Part shown: positions 9,801 to 17,329 of the stretch, piece by piece
Position numbering within the stretch: the stretch's first letter is position 1
Layout: each line of letters starts with the position of its first letter
Assembly (NCBI GenBank): GCA_022820675.1
Contig: JAJEFC010000094.1
Span: forward strand, 1 to 41,122
DNA: 41,122 bases
Reading direction: 5' to 3'
DNA from: Vicinamibacteria bacterium
GTDB taxonomy: Bacteria; Acidobacteriota; Vicinamibacteria; Vicinamibacterales; UBA8438
Position numbers and translations under genes: made by a program
Notes under the pieces: generated by a model
Databases searched by the model: none
Seen by the model: only the letters and a program-made list of their open reading frames with translations
What the model was told of the DNA's origin: nothing

Positions 9801-10066
9801 TCGAGGACGCCATCCGCCAGGCGGGGGGGCAGCGGTTCCGTCCCATCGTCCTCACGTCGCTGACCACGTTCGCGGGCCTGATCCCGATGCTGGCGGACCG
9901 CAGCATGCAGGCCGCGTTCTTCGTGCCGATGGCCGCCTCGCTCGCGTTCGGCGTGCTGTTCGCCACCGTCATCACGCTGTTCCTGGTGCCCGTCGCCTAC
10001 GCGATCCTCGACGACCTGCAGCGCCTGCCGCGGTCGCTGTCGGCGGCCGCGGACCGGCGGGGCTGA
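6857..10066 (+). CDS. RND efflux transporter permease subunit
   Basis: This inner-membrane proton-driven pump subunit of the AcrB/HAE1-like RND family has 1069 residues, the usual length. It begins with TM1 (NPVAANLLMLLIAAGG), followed by a porter loop (EVPYLGAAPEEVE). TM4 carries the proton-relay Asp pair in GIVVDDAIIVGENVHRH near residue 396, and TM10 carries GIVVNDSLIMVDFINR near residue 940. GTG 6857 is chosen because GGAGGG (6847-6852) lies just upstream; an in-frame ATG at 6833 has no such site. No periplasmic adaptor or outer-membrane channel gene adjoins it, although RND pumps normally need an adaptor. It follows the biosynthetic cluster on the same strand by about 210 bp, so it could export that product, but it may be independent. 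Confidence 0.93.
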   Translation: MSRAIAWLADNPVAANLLMLLIAAGGLTGAATVTAEVFPELDLRRIRIEVPYLGAAPEEVETGVVVRIEEAIQNVDGVRQIVSTATEGSGSVIAELDPGADAARVLDEVTNNVQAIETFPAETERPIIRELVTRNQVTDVAITGATDVASLKSIAELVRDGLAALPEVGQVEIVSVPPFEISIEVSETALRRHRLTFDEVADAVRRSSVDLPGGSVRTERGEILLRTIGQAYRGADYERLMLWTREDGSRLVLGDVANVVDGFAETDQRARFDEAPAVMVSVYRSGEQSVLDVAAAVRGYVEQAGAWLPEGITLTVWQDQSLVLSDRLAIMLGNGAAGFLLVFVVLTLFLDMRLAFWVSLGIPISFLGALAVMPALGVSVNMASCFAFILVLGIVVDDAIIVGENVHRHQERGGDGLAGAVRGAQEIGKPVVYAVLTTAAAFVPLLLVESAFGQMFRVVPLVAVPCLLFSLLESLGILPAHLAHRRQRRRAGPWRRLQQRIASGLAWFVREAYEPFLDVALRWRYVSAAAGLSTLVLTGGVALGGWTGFQFAPSIENEFMTASITMPLGTPAEATSDAVATFEAGAARLRARLEDETGVDHFRHVATTIGDQPVLASGGGRVGRISADVVAAGNIGEVTIELAPAETRSYTSEQLGILWRDETGPVPEAVAIDFHTSLLSAGDDVNVELYGPDLDRLRAAADRLRGGLATYAGVFGIADTVRAGKSEMRLDIRPAAEGLGLRLEDLARQVRQAFYGEEAQRILRGRDDVRVMVRYPREQRRSLGDLEDMRIRLPDGGEVPFRQVALVEPGRGFASIRRIDRNRAVNVTASVDPQVVSTSALVADLRSRILPEVLAEFPDVFYVFRGTQEAQEEAVGDLRAGLLLALIMIFGLLAIPLRSYAQPIIIMGAIPFGLVGALWGHVVMGLDVTFLSLLGFVALTGIVVNDSLIMVDFINRARSDPAGAGGPEGARPDGGRPAAASLEDAIRQAGGQRFRPIVLTSLTTFAGLIPMLADRSMQAAFFVPMAASLAFGVLFATVITLFLVPVAYAILDDLQRLPRSLSAAADRRG

Positions 10067-10118
10067 ACAGCGCGGGGCTTCACCACGGTGTCCGGCCGCC
10101 GCCGTGGCGCCGCCGCTC

Positions 10119-11318
10119 TCAGCGCTTCAGCTCCAGCCGGGCCACCGCGCGGCGGTGCACCTCGTCGGGCCCGTCGGCGAGGCGCAGGGTGCGGGCGTGC
10201 GCCCAGGCCGCCGCGAGGCCGAAGTCGTCGCAGATGCCGGCTCCGCCGTGGACCTGGATGGCGCGGTCGATGACGTCGAGGGCCATGTTGGGGGCCACCA
10301 CCTTGATCATCGCGATCTCGGCCCGCGCCGCCTTGTTGCCGACGGTGTCCATGCGGTGGGCGGCGTTCAGCGTCAACAGCCGCGCCTGCTCGATCCGGAT
10401 CCTCGACTCGGCGATGGCCTCCATCACCACCCCCTGGTCGGCGAGGGGCCGCCCGAACGCCACGCGGCTCTTCGCCCGCGCGCACATCTTCTCGAGCGAC
10501 CGCTCGGCGAGCCCGATGAGCCGCATGCAGTGGTGGATGCGGCCCGGGCCCAGCCGCCCCTGGGCGATCTCGAACCCGCGGCCCTCGCCGAGCACGAGGT
10601 TGCCGGCGGGCACCCGGACGTCCTCGAAGGTGATCTCGAAGTGCCCGTGCGGCGCGTCGTCGTAGCCGAACACGGTCAGCGGCCGGACGAGGGTGATGCC
10701 GGGGGCGTCGGCCGGGATCAGGATCATCGACTGCTGCCGGTGCTTCTCGGCCGACAGATCCGTCTTGCCCATCAGGATGAACAGGGCGCAGCGCGGGTCG
10801 CCGGCCCCCGACGCCCACCACTTGTGCGCGTTGACGACGTAGTGGCCGCCGTCGCGCTCGATGCGGGCGCCGATGTTGGTGGCGTCCGACGACGCCACCT
10901 CGGGCTCCGTCATGGTGTAGGCGGAGCGGATCGTCCCGTCGAGGAGGGGCTCGAGCCACCGCTTCTTCTGGGCCTCGGTGCCGTAGCGCACCAGCACCTC
11001 CATGTTCCCGGTGTCGGGGGCCGAGCAGTTGCACGCCTCGGGGGCGATGGCCGAGCGGCCGAGGATCTCGCACAGCGGCGCGTACTCCAGGTTGGTCAGC
11101 CCGGCCCCGAGGTCGCTCTCGGGGAGGAAGAGGTTCCACAGCCCGGCGGCGCGGGCCCGGGCCTTCAGCTCCTCCATGACGGGGGGAGACTGCCAGCGGT
11201 TGTCCATGGTCGCGAGCTGCCCGGCGTACACCGGCTCGGCGGGGTAGACGACCTCGTCCATGAAATCGAGGACGCGGCGGCGCAGCTCTTCGGTTTTGGG
11301 TGAGTACGAGAAGTCCAT
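10119..11318 (-). CDS. Acyl-CoA dehydrogenase family protein (ACAD10/11-like)
   Basis: This FAD flavoprotein of 399 residues would oxidise acyl-CoA thioesters at the alpha-beta position in the cytoplasm. The FAD/substrate strand [17 protein letters not shown] is near residues 130-150, the middle beta domain contains [12 protein letters not shown], and the C-terminal helical domain ends with [19 protein letters not shown], a typical family signature. The sequence is closest by eye to the ACAD10/ACAD11 branch, which acts on long or branched acyl-CoAs; substrate preference cannot be read here. It is transcribed convergently to the RND gene and divergently from the cytochrome/monooxygenase-like gene, with a 137-bp shared upstream region. 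Its ribosome site is weak. Confidence 0.93.
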   Translation of the reverse strand: MDFSYSPKTEELRRRVLDFMDEVVYPAEPVYAGQLATMDNRWQSPPVMEELKARARAAGLWNLFLPESDLGAGLTNLEYAPLCEILGRSAIAPEACNCSAPDTGNMEVLVRYGTEAQKKRWLEPLLDGTIRSAYTMTEPEVASSDATNIGARIERDGGHYVVNAHKWWASGAGDPRCALFILMGKTDLSAEKHRQQSMILIPADAPGITLVRPLTVFGYDDAPHGHFEITFEDVRVPAGNLVLGEGRGFEIAQGRLGPGRIHHCMRLIGLAERSLEKMCARAKSRVAFGRPLADQGVVMEAIAESRIRIEQARLLTLNAAHRMDTVGNKAARAEIAMIKVVAPNMALDVIDRAIQVHGGAGICDDFGLAAAWAHARTLRLADGPDEVHRRAVARLELKR

Positions 11319-11361
11319 GATCTACACTTGGGGGAGTTGGCGGTGGCGGCGTGCGTCCCGG

Positions 11362-11405
11362 GTGACGGAACGGCGCCATGGTGTGACGGAACGCTACAGT
11401 ATAGT
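11362..11405 (+). promoter_or_regulatory. 11-bp direct repeat and possible -10 upstream of the cytochrome/Cu protein
   Basis: GTGACGGAACG occurs twice, at 11362-11372 and 11383-11393, with a 21-bp period (two helical turns). It is followed by a TATAGT box at 11400-11405, about 50 bp before the ATG at 11456. No -35 match is seen at 17 bp, which would suit an activator-dependent promoter. The function is inferred from arrangement only. Confidence 0.35.
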
Positions 11406-11455
11406 GCCGGCGGTCGGGGTGAACGCGGATCGCCTGTCCGGGGGAGGGGTGACTG

Positions 11456-12724
11456 ATGCGAGTATCGAAGACGGCGGCCGGCGTGTGCACGGCGGCGCTC
11501 CTGCTGGGAACGGTGGCGGCCGGCGCCGAGGCCGCGGAAGGGGCCCCGACGTTCTCTGCCGACGTGGCGCCGATCCTCTATGAGAGCTGCGTGGCCTGTC
11601 ATCGCCCGAACCACCTCGCGCCGATGTCGCTGATCACCTACGACGACGTCCGTCCCTGGGCGCGGGCCGTCAAGGCGAAGGTCGTCTCGCGCGAGATGCC
11701 CCCGTGGGGCGCCGACTCCAGCATCCGCGCCTACAAGAACGACGCGAGCCTGTCCGAGGACGAGATCGGCGTCATCGCGGCGTGGGTCGACGGCGGCGCG
11801 CCGCGCGGCAACGAGGCCGACCTGCCCGAGGTGCCCGAGTTCGCCGAGGGCTGGTCCATTGGCGAGCCCGACCTCGTCTTCGCGATGATCGAGCCGTTCC
11901 GGGTGCCCGCCGACGGCACCGTGCCCTACTCCTACGTCACCGTGCCGACCAACCTGCCGGAGGACACCTGGATCTCGGCCCACGAGTTCCGCCCCGGAGA
12001 CCGGCGGGTGATCCACCACGTCATCTCGCAGGTCCTCGAGGACGACGGCGTGCCGGCGACGGCCGAGGTCAGGCTGCAGCGCGACCGCTCGCGCACCCGC
12101 GCCCGCGGCGCCCGCGTCGGCGGCTACGTGCCGAACCGGCTGGGCACCGTCTACGAGGACGGGGTCGCCGTGAAGCTGCCGGCGGGAGCGGACATCGAGG
12201 CGCAGATGCACTACACGACGATCGGCGAGCCGGTCCTCGACCGGAGCAGTTGGGGCGTCGTGGTGGCGCCGGCGCCGTCCGGCGGCCGCCGGACGGCCGG
12301 CGGGGGCGCGGTCAGCAACGGCAGCTTCCGCATCGAGCCGGGGAATCCCGCCTACGAGGTCCGGGCGACGCAGGAGATCGAAGAGCCCGCGTACCTGACG
12401 AACATGATGCCGCACATGCACGTGCGCGGGAAGTCGGCCAAGTACATCGTGCGCTACCCCGACGGCACCGAGGAAGTGGCGCTGTGGGTGCCGAACTACG
12501 ACTTCAACTGGCAGCTCCGCTACCAGCTCGAGGAGCCCATCCTCATGCCCGCCGGCTCGACCCTCGAGGCGGTGTTCACCTACGACAACTCGGCCAACAA
12601 CCGGCACAACCCGGACCCGTCGGCCGAGGTGCGCTGGGGCGACCAGACCTGGGAAGAGATGATGCTGGGCTACTACGGCACCGTCGAGGTCGCGGCGGAG
12701 GAGACGACGACGAACCAGCCCTGA
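11456..12724 (+). CDS. Exported protein with cytochrome c motif and copper type II monooxygenase-like region
   Basis: A signal peptide (residues 1-26, ending near AGAEA) directs export. CVACH at residues 45-49 is a c-type heme site in a short cytochrome-like domain. The C-terminal two thirds carry histidine clusters resembling copper type II ascorbate-dependent (PHM-like) monooxygenases: VIHHVI, AQMHYTT and MMPHMHVRGKS. A good ribosome site (GGGGAGGGG) precedes ATG 11456. The combination of a heme domain with a two-copper hydroxylase fold is common in Acidobacteriota and Planctomycetota genomes, but I know of no characterised substrate. A hairpin lies just after the stop. Oxidation of an organic substrate in the periplasm with electrons passing through the heme is inference. 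Confidence 0.75.
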   Translation: MRVSKTAAGVCTAALLLGTVAAGAEAAEGAPTFSADVAPILYESCVACHRPNHLAPMSLITYDDVRPWARAVKAKVVSREMPPWGADSSIRAYKNDASLSEDEIGVIAAWVDGGAPRGNEADLPEVPEFAEGWSIGEPDLVFAMIEPFRVPADGTVPYSYVTVPTNLPEDTWISAHEFRPGDRRVIHHVISQVLEDDGVPATAEVRLQRDRSRTRARGARVGGYVPNRLGTVYEDGVAVKLPAGADIEAQMHYTTIGEPVLDRSSWGVVVAPAPSGGRRTAGGGAVSNGSFRIEPGNPAYEVRATQEIEEPAYLTNMMPHMHVRGKSAKYIVRYPDGTEEVALWVPNYDFNWQLRYQLEEPILMPAGSTLEAVFTYDNSANNRHNPDPSAEVRWGDQTWEEMMLGYYGTVEVAAEETTTNQP

Positions 12725-12739
12725 GGCTGGGAGGCACCC

Positions 12740-12781
12740 GATCCTCGGCGGCGTCCGGTTCACCGGTCTCCGCCGAGAATC
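12740..12781 (+). terminator. Strong hairpin after the cytochrome/Cu protein gene
   Basis: GATCCTCGGCGG (12740-12751) pairs with CCGCCGAGAATC (12770-12781) with one mismatch, and the 18-nt loop contains a nested CCGG/CCGG. It begins 15 nt after the stop codon. There is no U tract, so it may be a pause or RNA-stability hairpin rather than a classical intrinsic terminator. Confidence 0.5.
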
Positions 12782-12950
12782 GGCGGCGTTCCGGGCCCGT
12801 CAACCGATCGAGCGTGGCAGAGCACCGCGTTGGCGCCGCGCGTTCGCCCCTTGAGCCGGGCGGCGCTGCAACGGGTCGGGACTCGGCTCTTCGCCGGCTC
12901 GTGCGGTCGGTCCTCTCCGGAGGCTCGACTGGCGGACGGAACGCGACGAC

Positions 12951-13559
12951 ATGAGCGAAGCAGTCACCGCGACCGTGCGGCGCGACCGGGCCGAGCGCCG
13001 GCGGGCGACGTACCAGGACGTGCTCGATGCCCCCCCCCACCGCGTCGCCGAGATCGTTGATGGCGTCCTGTACGTGAACCCGCGACCCGCGTTGCCGCAT
13101 GCCTTGGCGACATCGGCGATTGAGCAGACCATCGGCGCGGCTTTCCAGATTGGCCGCGGCGGCCCCGGCGGCTGGTGGATCATCTTCGAGCCCGAGCTGC
13201 ACTTGGGCGACGACATCCTCGTGCCCGACCTTGCCGGTTGGCGGCGGGAGCGGATGGCCGTCTTTCCCGACGCACCGTACGCCACGCTGGCTCCCGACTG
13301 GGTGTGCGAAGTTCTCTCGCCTTCGACCCGTAAGCTCGACCTCCACGGCAAGCGCGCCGCCTATGGGCGCGAACAGGTGGGTTATCTGTGGCTGGTCGAC
13401 CCCGCCGACCGCACCCTGGAGGCCTTCGAGCTGCGCGAGGGCCAATGGGTGCTGATCGCCACCGCGCAGGATGACGCTCCCATTCGCATACGCCCCTTCG
13501 ACGCCGTCACCTTCAGCCTTGGCGATCTCTGGCCGCCGAAAGGCACCCCGGCCGAGTAG
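12951..13559 (+). CDS. Uma2 family endonuclease-like protein (DUF820)
   Basis: The 202-residue protein has the Uma2 pattern: TYQDVLDAPPHRVAEIVDGVLYVNP near the N-terminus, then EPELHLGDDILVPDLAGWR, then WVCEVLSPSTRKLDLHGKR and YLWLVDP. The Asp of VPDLAGW and the Glu of CEVLSPS fit the PD-(D/E)XK nuclease core. The family is widespread and multicopy, with restriction-like folds but no settled role. It stands alone, with no methylase or antitoxin partner beside it. The 226-bp gap upstream holds the hairpin at 12740-12781 and otherwise nothing that I recognise. A metallophosphoesterase follows on the same strand after 195 bp. Confidence 0.85.
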   Translation: MSEAVTATVRRDRAERRRATYQDVLDAPPHRVAEIVDGVLYVNPRPALPHALATSAIEQTIGAAFQIGRGGPGGWWIIFEPELHLGDDILVPDLAGWRRERMAVFPDAPYATLAPDWVCEVLSPSTRKLDLHGKRAAYGREQVGYLWLVDPADRTLEAFELREGQWVLIATAQDDAPIRIRPFDAVTFSLGDLWPPKGTPAE

Positions 13560-13754
13560 AACGAGTTCTGACCAATGCTCGACGCGCTCGCCGTTGTCTC
13601 GCGCCGCCCCGGGGCGCGGCCAGCACCTGCCTGCGCCGCTTCCCCCAAGACCCGGAGAACACCATGTCTCCGCGGAATCGCTGGAGCCGCCGCCGGTCTC
13701 TCCGGTCCCCCCGGTCCCCGCACCGGCGACTCCGGATCGACTAGACTGGCACGG

Positions 13755-14429
13755 ATGGTCGAGGTGGCTCAGACGACCGCTGACGAGGTTCGCGATCGGT
13801 GGGTGTCGGAGTTGACCGCAGAACCGGGTACGACCCGCGAGCGAGGCGACGCGGGCGAACATCTGATACGGCAATTCCTGACCAAGACGACGATCACGGT
13901 TCTCCAACCGGACCCCCGCCGAACGTGGATCTGGTCCGACCTCCACCTCGGCGACCGCGCGGTTATCGAGGCCTGGGATCGGCCGTTCCGAAGCGTCACG
14001 CACATGAACCGCGTGCTGCTGACCGAGTGGCGCCGGCGCGTGCGCCCCGGCGAGACCATCATCTGCCTGGGCGATGTCGCCCACGCGAACTCTTGGCGCG
14101 ACGACAGCCGACTTCGGCTCGATGTCGCCGGCTGCCCGGGAGCGCGGGTGCTCATCCTCGGGAATCACGACATCTTCGTCTGCACGGAGCTGGTGGCCGC
14201 GGGGTTCGACCGGCAGCACGCTGCCGCCGTCTGCGACACCGATCCGATCCTCGTCCTCACCCACTCGCCTCTGCGCCGGGTGCCGCCGAACACAGTGAAC
14301 ATCCACGGGCACCTGCACGGCGGGGCGAGCCCGACCAAGCGCCACCGGAATCTCTCCATCGAGCGCACGGGCTACCAACCCGTGCCTCTTGGGGAGGTCT
14401 TGAAGGACGCGGCGCTGGCGTTCACCTGA
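13755..14429 (+). CDS. Calcineurin-like metallophosphoesterase
   Basis: All metal-binding blocks of the family are present in the 224-residue protein: WSDLHLGD (near residue 59), GDVAH (near 105), GNHD (near 135), LTHSP, and HGHLHG (near 184). These place two metal ions for phosphoester hydrolysis. ATG 13755 starts the plausible protein; the frame stays open upstream to 13575, but that part is Pro/Arg-rich and unlike coding sequence. TAGACT at 13742-13747 could be a weak -10, which would make the mRNA nearly leaderless. The substrate cannot be told; the small size resembles YfcE-like or phage-type phosphoesterases. Confidence 0.87.
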   Translation: MVEVAQTTADEVRDRWVSELTAEPGTTRERGDAGEHLIRQFLTKTTITVLQPDPRRTWIWSDLHLGDRAVIEAWDRPFRSVTHMNRVLLTEWRRRVRPGETIICLGDVAHANSWRDDSRLRLDVAGCPGARVLILGNHDIFVCTELVAAGFDRQHAAAVCDTDPILVLTHSPLRRVPPNTVNIHGHLHGGASPTKRHRNLSIERTGYQPVPLGEVLKDAALAFT

Positions 14430-14576
14430 CGTTGCGCCCGAACGCGGGCCAACGGCTACGACCTGGGAGAGCAGGGTACCGCCGATGTTCGATCGCGCAG
14501 ATGGAGGACTCTGAGCTGCAAGGCGGCATCGTCCTCTCGATCGACTCCGTTCTGCATGAAGCCGGTTCGGGACTCT

Positions 14577-15335
14577 TCACCCAACGGCTCTCGCCAGGAG
14601 CCGCTGTCCCTCCATCCAGCCGACGATCTTCCCGGTGACCGTCTCGTAGACTTCTTCGGCCCGCGGCGCGTCCTTGCCGCGCATCTTGAACGAGTGGTCC
14701 CCGCCCGCCACCGTGACCAGCTCAGCCTCGGCGCAGGTGGCGAGGACCGGGCGCAGCTCGTCGGGCGTGCCGAAGGCGTCCCGCTCGCCCTGCACGAAGA
14801 GCATGGGCGCGGCGACCGCCGGCAGGTGCGCGGTGCGCGGCTTGTCGGGCCGGCCCGGGGGGTGGAGGGGGTAGCCGAGCAGCACGAGGCCGTCCACGCC
14901 GGCGTCGGCCCCGTCCACGTCGGCCTCGCTGCCGTCCACGTCCTGCGCGGCCGCCACCTGCGTCGCGATGCGGCCGCCCATCGACTTGCCGCCGATGACA
15001 ACCCGGCGCTCGCCGGCTCCGGCCCGGGCCCGCGCCGCGGCGATGACCGCCCGGTAGCACGCCTGGAGGCGCGCCTTCGGGTCGGGCACGCGGCGGCCGC
15101 GCTCCATGTAGAGGAAGTTGAACGTGACGACGTCTATCCCGCGTGCGGAGAGCAGGCGGGCGAAGGCGGTCATGAACGGATGCGTCTGCGGGGCGCCGGC
15201 GCCGTGAGCCAGGATCATCGTCGTTCCGGCGGGCGGTCCCCCCGCGGCCGGGTACGCCATCGCGCTGACGGTGTCGCCCGAAGGGAGCGTCACGGTGAAC
15301 GGTGTCGTTGCCTCTTCCCTGCATCGATCCGACAT
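14577..15335 (-). CDS. Alpha/beta hydrolase, KANL3/Tex30-like
   Basis: The 252-residue protein has the alpha/beta-hydrolase triad: Ser118 in the nucleophile elbow GKSMGGR, Asp186 in GERDAFG and His214 in GGDHSFK. The oxyanion segment LAHGAGAPQTHPFM is typical of the KANL3/Tex30 and dienelactone-hydrolase-like families. Residues 132-148 hold a short repeat insertion (DVDGSEADVDGADAGVDG) from an imperfect 21-bp tandem duplication. The start has an exceptionally strong ribosome site: GGAGGTGAT, complementary to nine bases of the anti-Shine-Dalgarno, 5 nt before the ATG. That site is the edge of a 104-bp tandem repeat. The substrate is unknown; it is probably an ester or acyl hydrolase. Confidence 0.85.
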   Translation of the reverse strand: MSDRCREEATTPFTVTLPSGDTVSAMAYPAAGGPPAGTTMILAHGAGAPQTHPFMTAFARLLSARGIDVVTFNFLYMERGRRVPDPKARLQACYRAVIAAARARAGAGERRVVIGGKSMGGRIATQVAAAQDVDGSEADVDGADAGVDGLVLLGYPLHPPGRPDKPRTAHLPAVAAPMLFVQGERDAFGTPDELRPVLATCAEAELVTVAGGDHSFKMRGKDAPRAEEVYETVTGKIVGWMEGQRLLARAVG

Positions 15336-15340
15336 GCATC

Positions 15341-15548
15341 ACCTCCGCGAGTCCAGCCCGGACGGCCTGGTCCTTCCGGCTCCGCTCTCCATCGGTTGCG
15401 GTTCACAGAGCGTCCGCCCGTGGGCGCCGCCGGCCGCAGCCGCACCTCCGCGAGTCCGGCCTGGACGGCCTCGTCTTTCCGGCTCCGCTCTCCGTCGGTT
15501 GCGGTACTCGAAGCGTCCGCACCGTCATGCGCCGCCGTCCGCAGCCGC
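15341..15548. repeat. Two-copy tandem repeat, unit about 104 bp
   Basis: Copy A (15341-15443) and copy B (15444-15548) are head-to-tail and roughly 85% identical by eye. Each begins ACCTCCGCGAGTCC and ends CCGCAGCCGC. Copy A begins at the ribosome-binding site of the minus-strand hydrolase, and copy B runs into the last codons of the minus-strand membrane protein (stop at 15525). The repeat fills the space between those two genes. Confidence 0.85.
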
Positions 15549-16061
15549 GCTCGGATGGCCGGACGTCCCGTGGGCCCGGCCGTCGGCCCGCCAGATCGCG
15601 ATCAAGGCGCCGACGACGGCGACGCCGAGCCAGCGCCCCGGTCCGTCCACGAAGACCACCGCGCCGTTGACGATCATGAAGAGGAACGCGCCGCGCACCG
15701 CCGGCGTCCAGGCCCGTGAGCGCCGCGCGTAGCCGCCCGGCCGCATCCGCCACCAGAGCGCCTCGGCGGTCCAGAGGACGGTGAAGGTGTAGTTCACCCA
15801 CAGCCCGCCGCCCCACGCGAGGCCCAGCAGCGCCTCGGTGCGCGCCGCGGTGTACGCGTAGGCGGCGGCGTGGCTCCATTCGTGGCAGGTGCCGAAGGCG
15901 GCGGCGACGTGGGCGAGGTACGCCGCGGCGCCGAGCAGCCAGACGGGCCGGGCCCACGCTGCCGCGGGCCGGCGAGTGCGGCCGTACTCGCCCGCGACGT
16001 AGAGCAGCAGGGCGGTCCAGATGGTGAGGACGACGAGCGGCGACGGGCTCGGCGGCGGCAT
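15525..16061 (-). CDS. Hypothetical multi-pass membrane protein
   Basis: I do not recognise a named family. The protein of 178 residues has four or five predicted membrane segments: LVVLTIWTALLLYVAGEY, PVWLLGAAAYLAHVAAAFG, a central stretch including GLAWGGGLWVNYTFTVLW, GAFLFMIVNGAVVFVDG, and WLGVAVVGALIAIW. His and Cys residues in the second segment region (FGTCHEWSHAAAY) are notable as possible metal or heme ligands. ATG 16061 is preferred because the hydrophobic region follows at once; an in-frame ATG at 16103 adds a basic leader. The C-terminal tail is encoded by repeat copy B at 15444-15548, so its end may be a recent change. It is divergent from the cyclase gene. Confidence 0.6.
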   Translation of the reverse strand: MPPPSPSPLVVLTIWTALLLYVAGEYGRTRRPAAAWARPVWLLGAAAYLAHVAAAFGTCHEWSHAAAYAYTAARTEALLGLAWGGGLWVNYTFTVLWTAEALWWRMRPGGYARRSRAWTPAVRGAFLFMIVNGAVVFVDGPGRWLGVAVVGALIAIWRADGRAHGTSGHPSAAADGGA

Positions 16062-16230
16062 CGATCGGGCGGTGTTGCGGAGGCGTGGATTCCGTGCCCG
16101 CACTCTACCATCGAAGGGGAGGCGGGATCCCGCCCGTGGCGGCCGCGGACACCGAGATCCGAATCGCCGAGCCGTCGGCGGGAACGGTGACCGTGACGGC
16201 CGGGCGGTTCAGGGGCCGGAGCCGGCATCG

Positions 16231-16259
16231 TTCACGGCGGGGCGGTATTGCGTTACAGT
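16231..16259 (+). promoter_or_regulatory. Candidate sigma70-type promoter for the cyclase/SMP-30 operon
   Basis: TTCACG (16231-16236), a 17-bp spacer and TACAGT (16254-16259) match four of six bases at each box. Transcription would start near 16266, about 30 nt before the ATG at 16298. Confidence 0.4.
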
Positions 16260-16297
16260 CTCTCTTGTCCGAGGACCGCGGCGGAAGGAGACATCGC

Positions 16298-17305
16298 ATG
16301 ACGAGGGACAACCGGCGCAGGGCGACGGGATACGGCGCGGTCGTGGCGCTCGTCATGGCGCTCGGCGCGCCGGGGGTGACGGGCCAGGACGGCGGCCCGC
16401 CGCTGGTGAGCCGGGCGCAGTACGACGCGTGGTTCGACGAGCTGTCCAACTGGGGCCGGTGGGGGCCCGACGACGAGATGGGCGCGCTGAACCTGATCAC
16501 GCCCGGGAAGCGGCGCGAGGCGGCGGGCCTGGTGACCGAGGGGTTCACGGTGTCGCTGGCGTCGATCGCCAACACCGAGCGGACCATCGACAACCCGTGC
16601 CCGATCGAGTGGCGCATGGTCAGCGCCTCGCCGGGGGGCGCCACCGACACCGTCAACTACGCCTGCATCCACGGTCCCGGCACCACCCACATCGACGGCT
16701 TCGCCCACCGCTTCTTCGACGGGAAGATGTGGAACGGGTACCCCATCGCCGAGACGGTGACGATGGAGGGGGGCGCGACGAAGAACGCCATCCTCACGAT
16801 GCGTCACGGCGTCCTGACCCGCGCGGTGCTCTACGACATCCCGCGGCTGAAAGGCGTCGAGTACCTGCAGCCGGGCGAGCGCATCACCGTCGCCGACCTC
16901 GAGGCGTGGGAGGCGCTGGCGGGGGTGGCGGTCGGCCCCGGCGACGCCTTCCTCGTCCGCTGGGGGCGGTGGGCCCGCCAGGACGAGATCGGCGGGTTCG
17001 ACACCGGGGCGGAGGCGGCGGGGCTCGACAACCACGTCATTCCCTGGCTGCGCGAGCGCGACGTGGCCATCATCGGGTGGGAGACGCCCGGCTACATGCC
17101 GCAGCCCGAGGGCGACCTGCCGCGCCTCGCGCTGCACGACTTCGCCCTGACGATGCTCGGCGTGCACCTGATGGACCGCGCCGACTTCGACGAGCTGGCC
17201 GCGGCCGCGGCCGAGCGCAACCGGTGGGAGTTCATGCTGACCATCGCTCCGCTGCCGATTCCGCGCGGCACCGGCTCGCCGGTCAATCCGATCGCGGTGT
17301 TCTGA
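16298..17305 (+). CDS. Cyclase family protein (kynurenine formamidase-like hydrolase), exported
   Basis: An N-terminal signal peptide is followed by a cleavage-like site near residue 30. The metal-binding signature of the cyclase/formamidase superfamily, HGPGTTHIDGFAH, is at residues 125-137, with His125, His131, Asp133 and His137 as expected ligands. The protein has 335 residues, longer than KynB-type enzymes (about 210) and like the larger cyclase-family proteins of soil bacteria. AAGGAG lies 7 nt before ATG 16298. It likely hydrolyses an amide, ester or lactone; the substrate is not evident. The SMP-30/cyclophilin lipoprotein follows after 24 bp, suggesting co-transcription, and SMP-30 proteins are often lactonases. 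Confidence 0.87.
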   Translation: MTRDNRRRATGYGAVVALVMALGAPGVTGQDGGPPLVSRAQYDAWFDELSNWGRWGPDDEMGALNLITPGKRREAAGLVTEGFTVSLASIANTERTIDNPCPIEWRMVSASPGGATDTVNYACIHGPGTTHIDGFAHRFFDGKMWNGYPIAETVTMEGGATKNAILTMRHGVLTRAVLYDIPRLKGVEYLQPGERITVADLEAWEALAGVAVGPGDAFLVRWGRWARQDEIGGFDTGAEAAGLDNHVIPWLRERDVAIIGWETPGYMPQPEGDLPRLALHDFALTMLGVHLMDRADFDELAAAAAERNRWEFMLTIAPLPIPRGTGSPVNPIAVF

Positions 17306-17329
17306 TCCCAAACCCGAATCGAGGACGAC

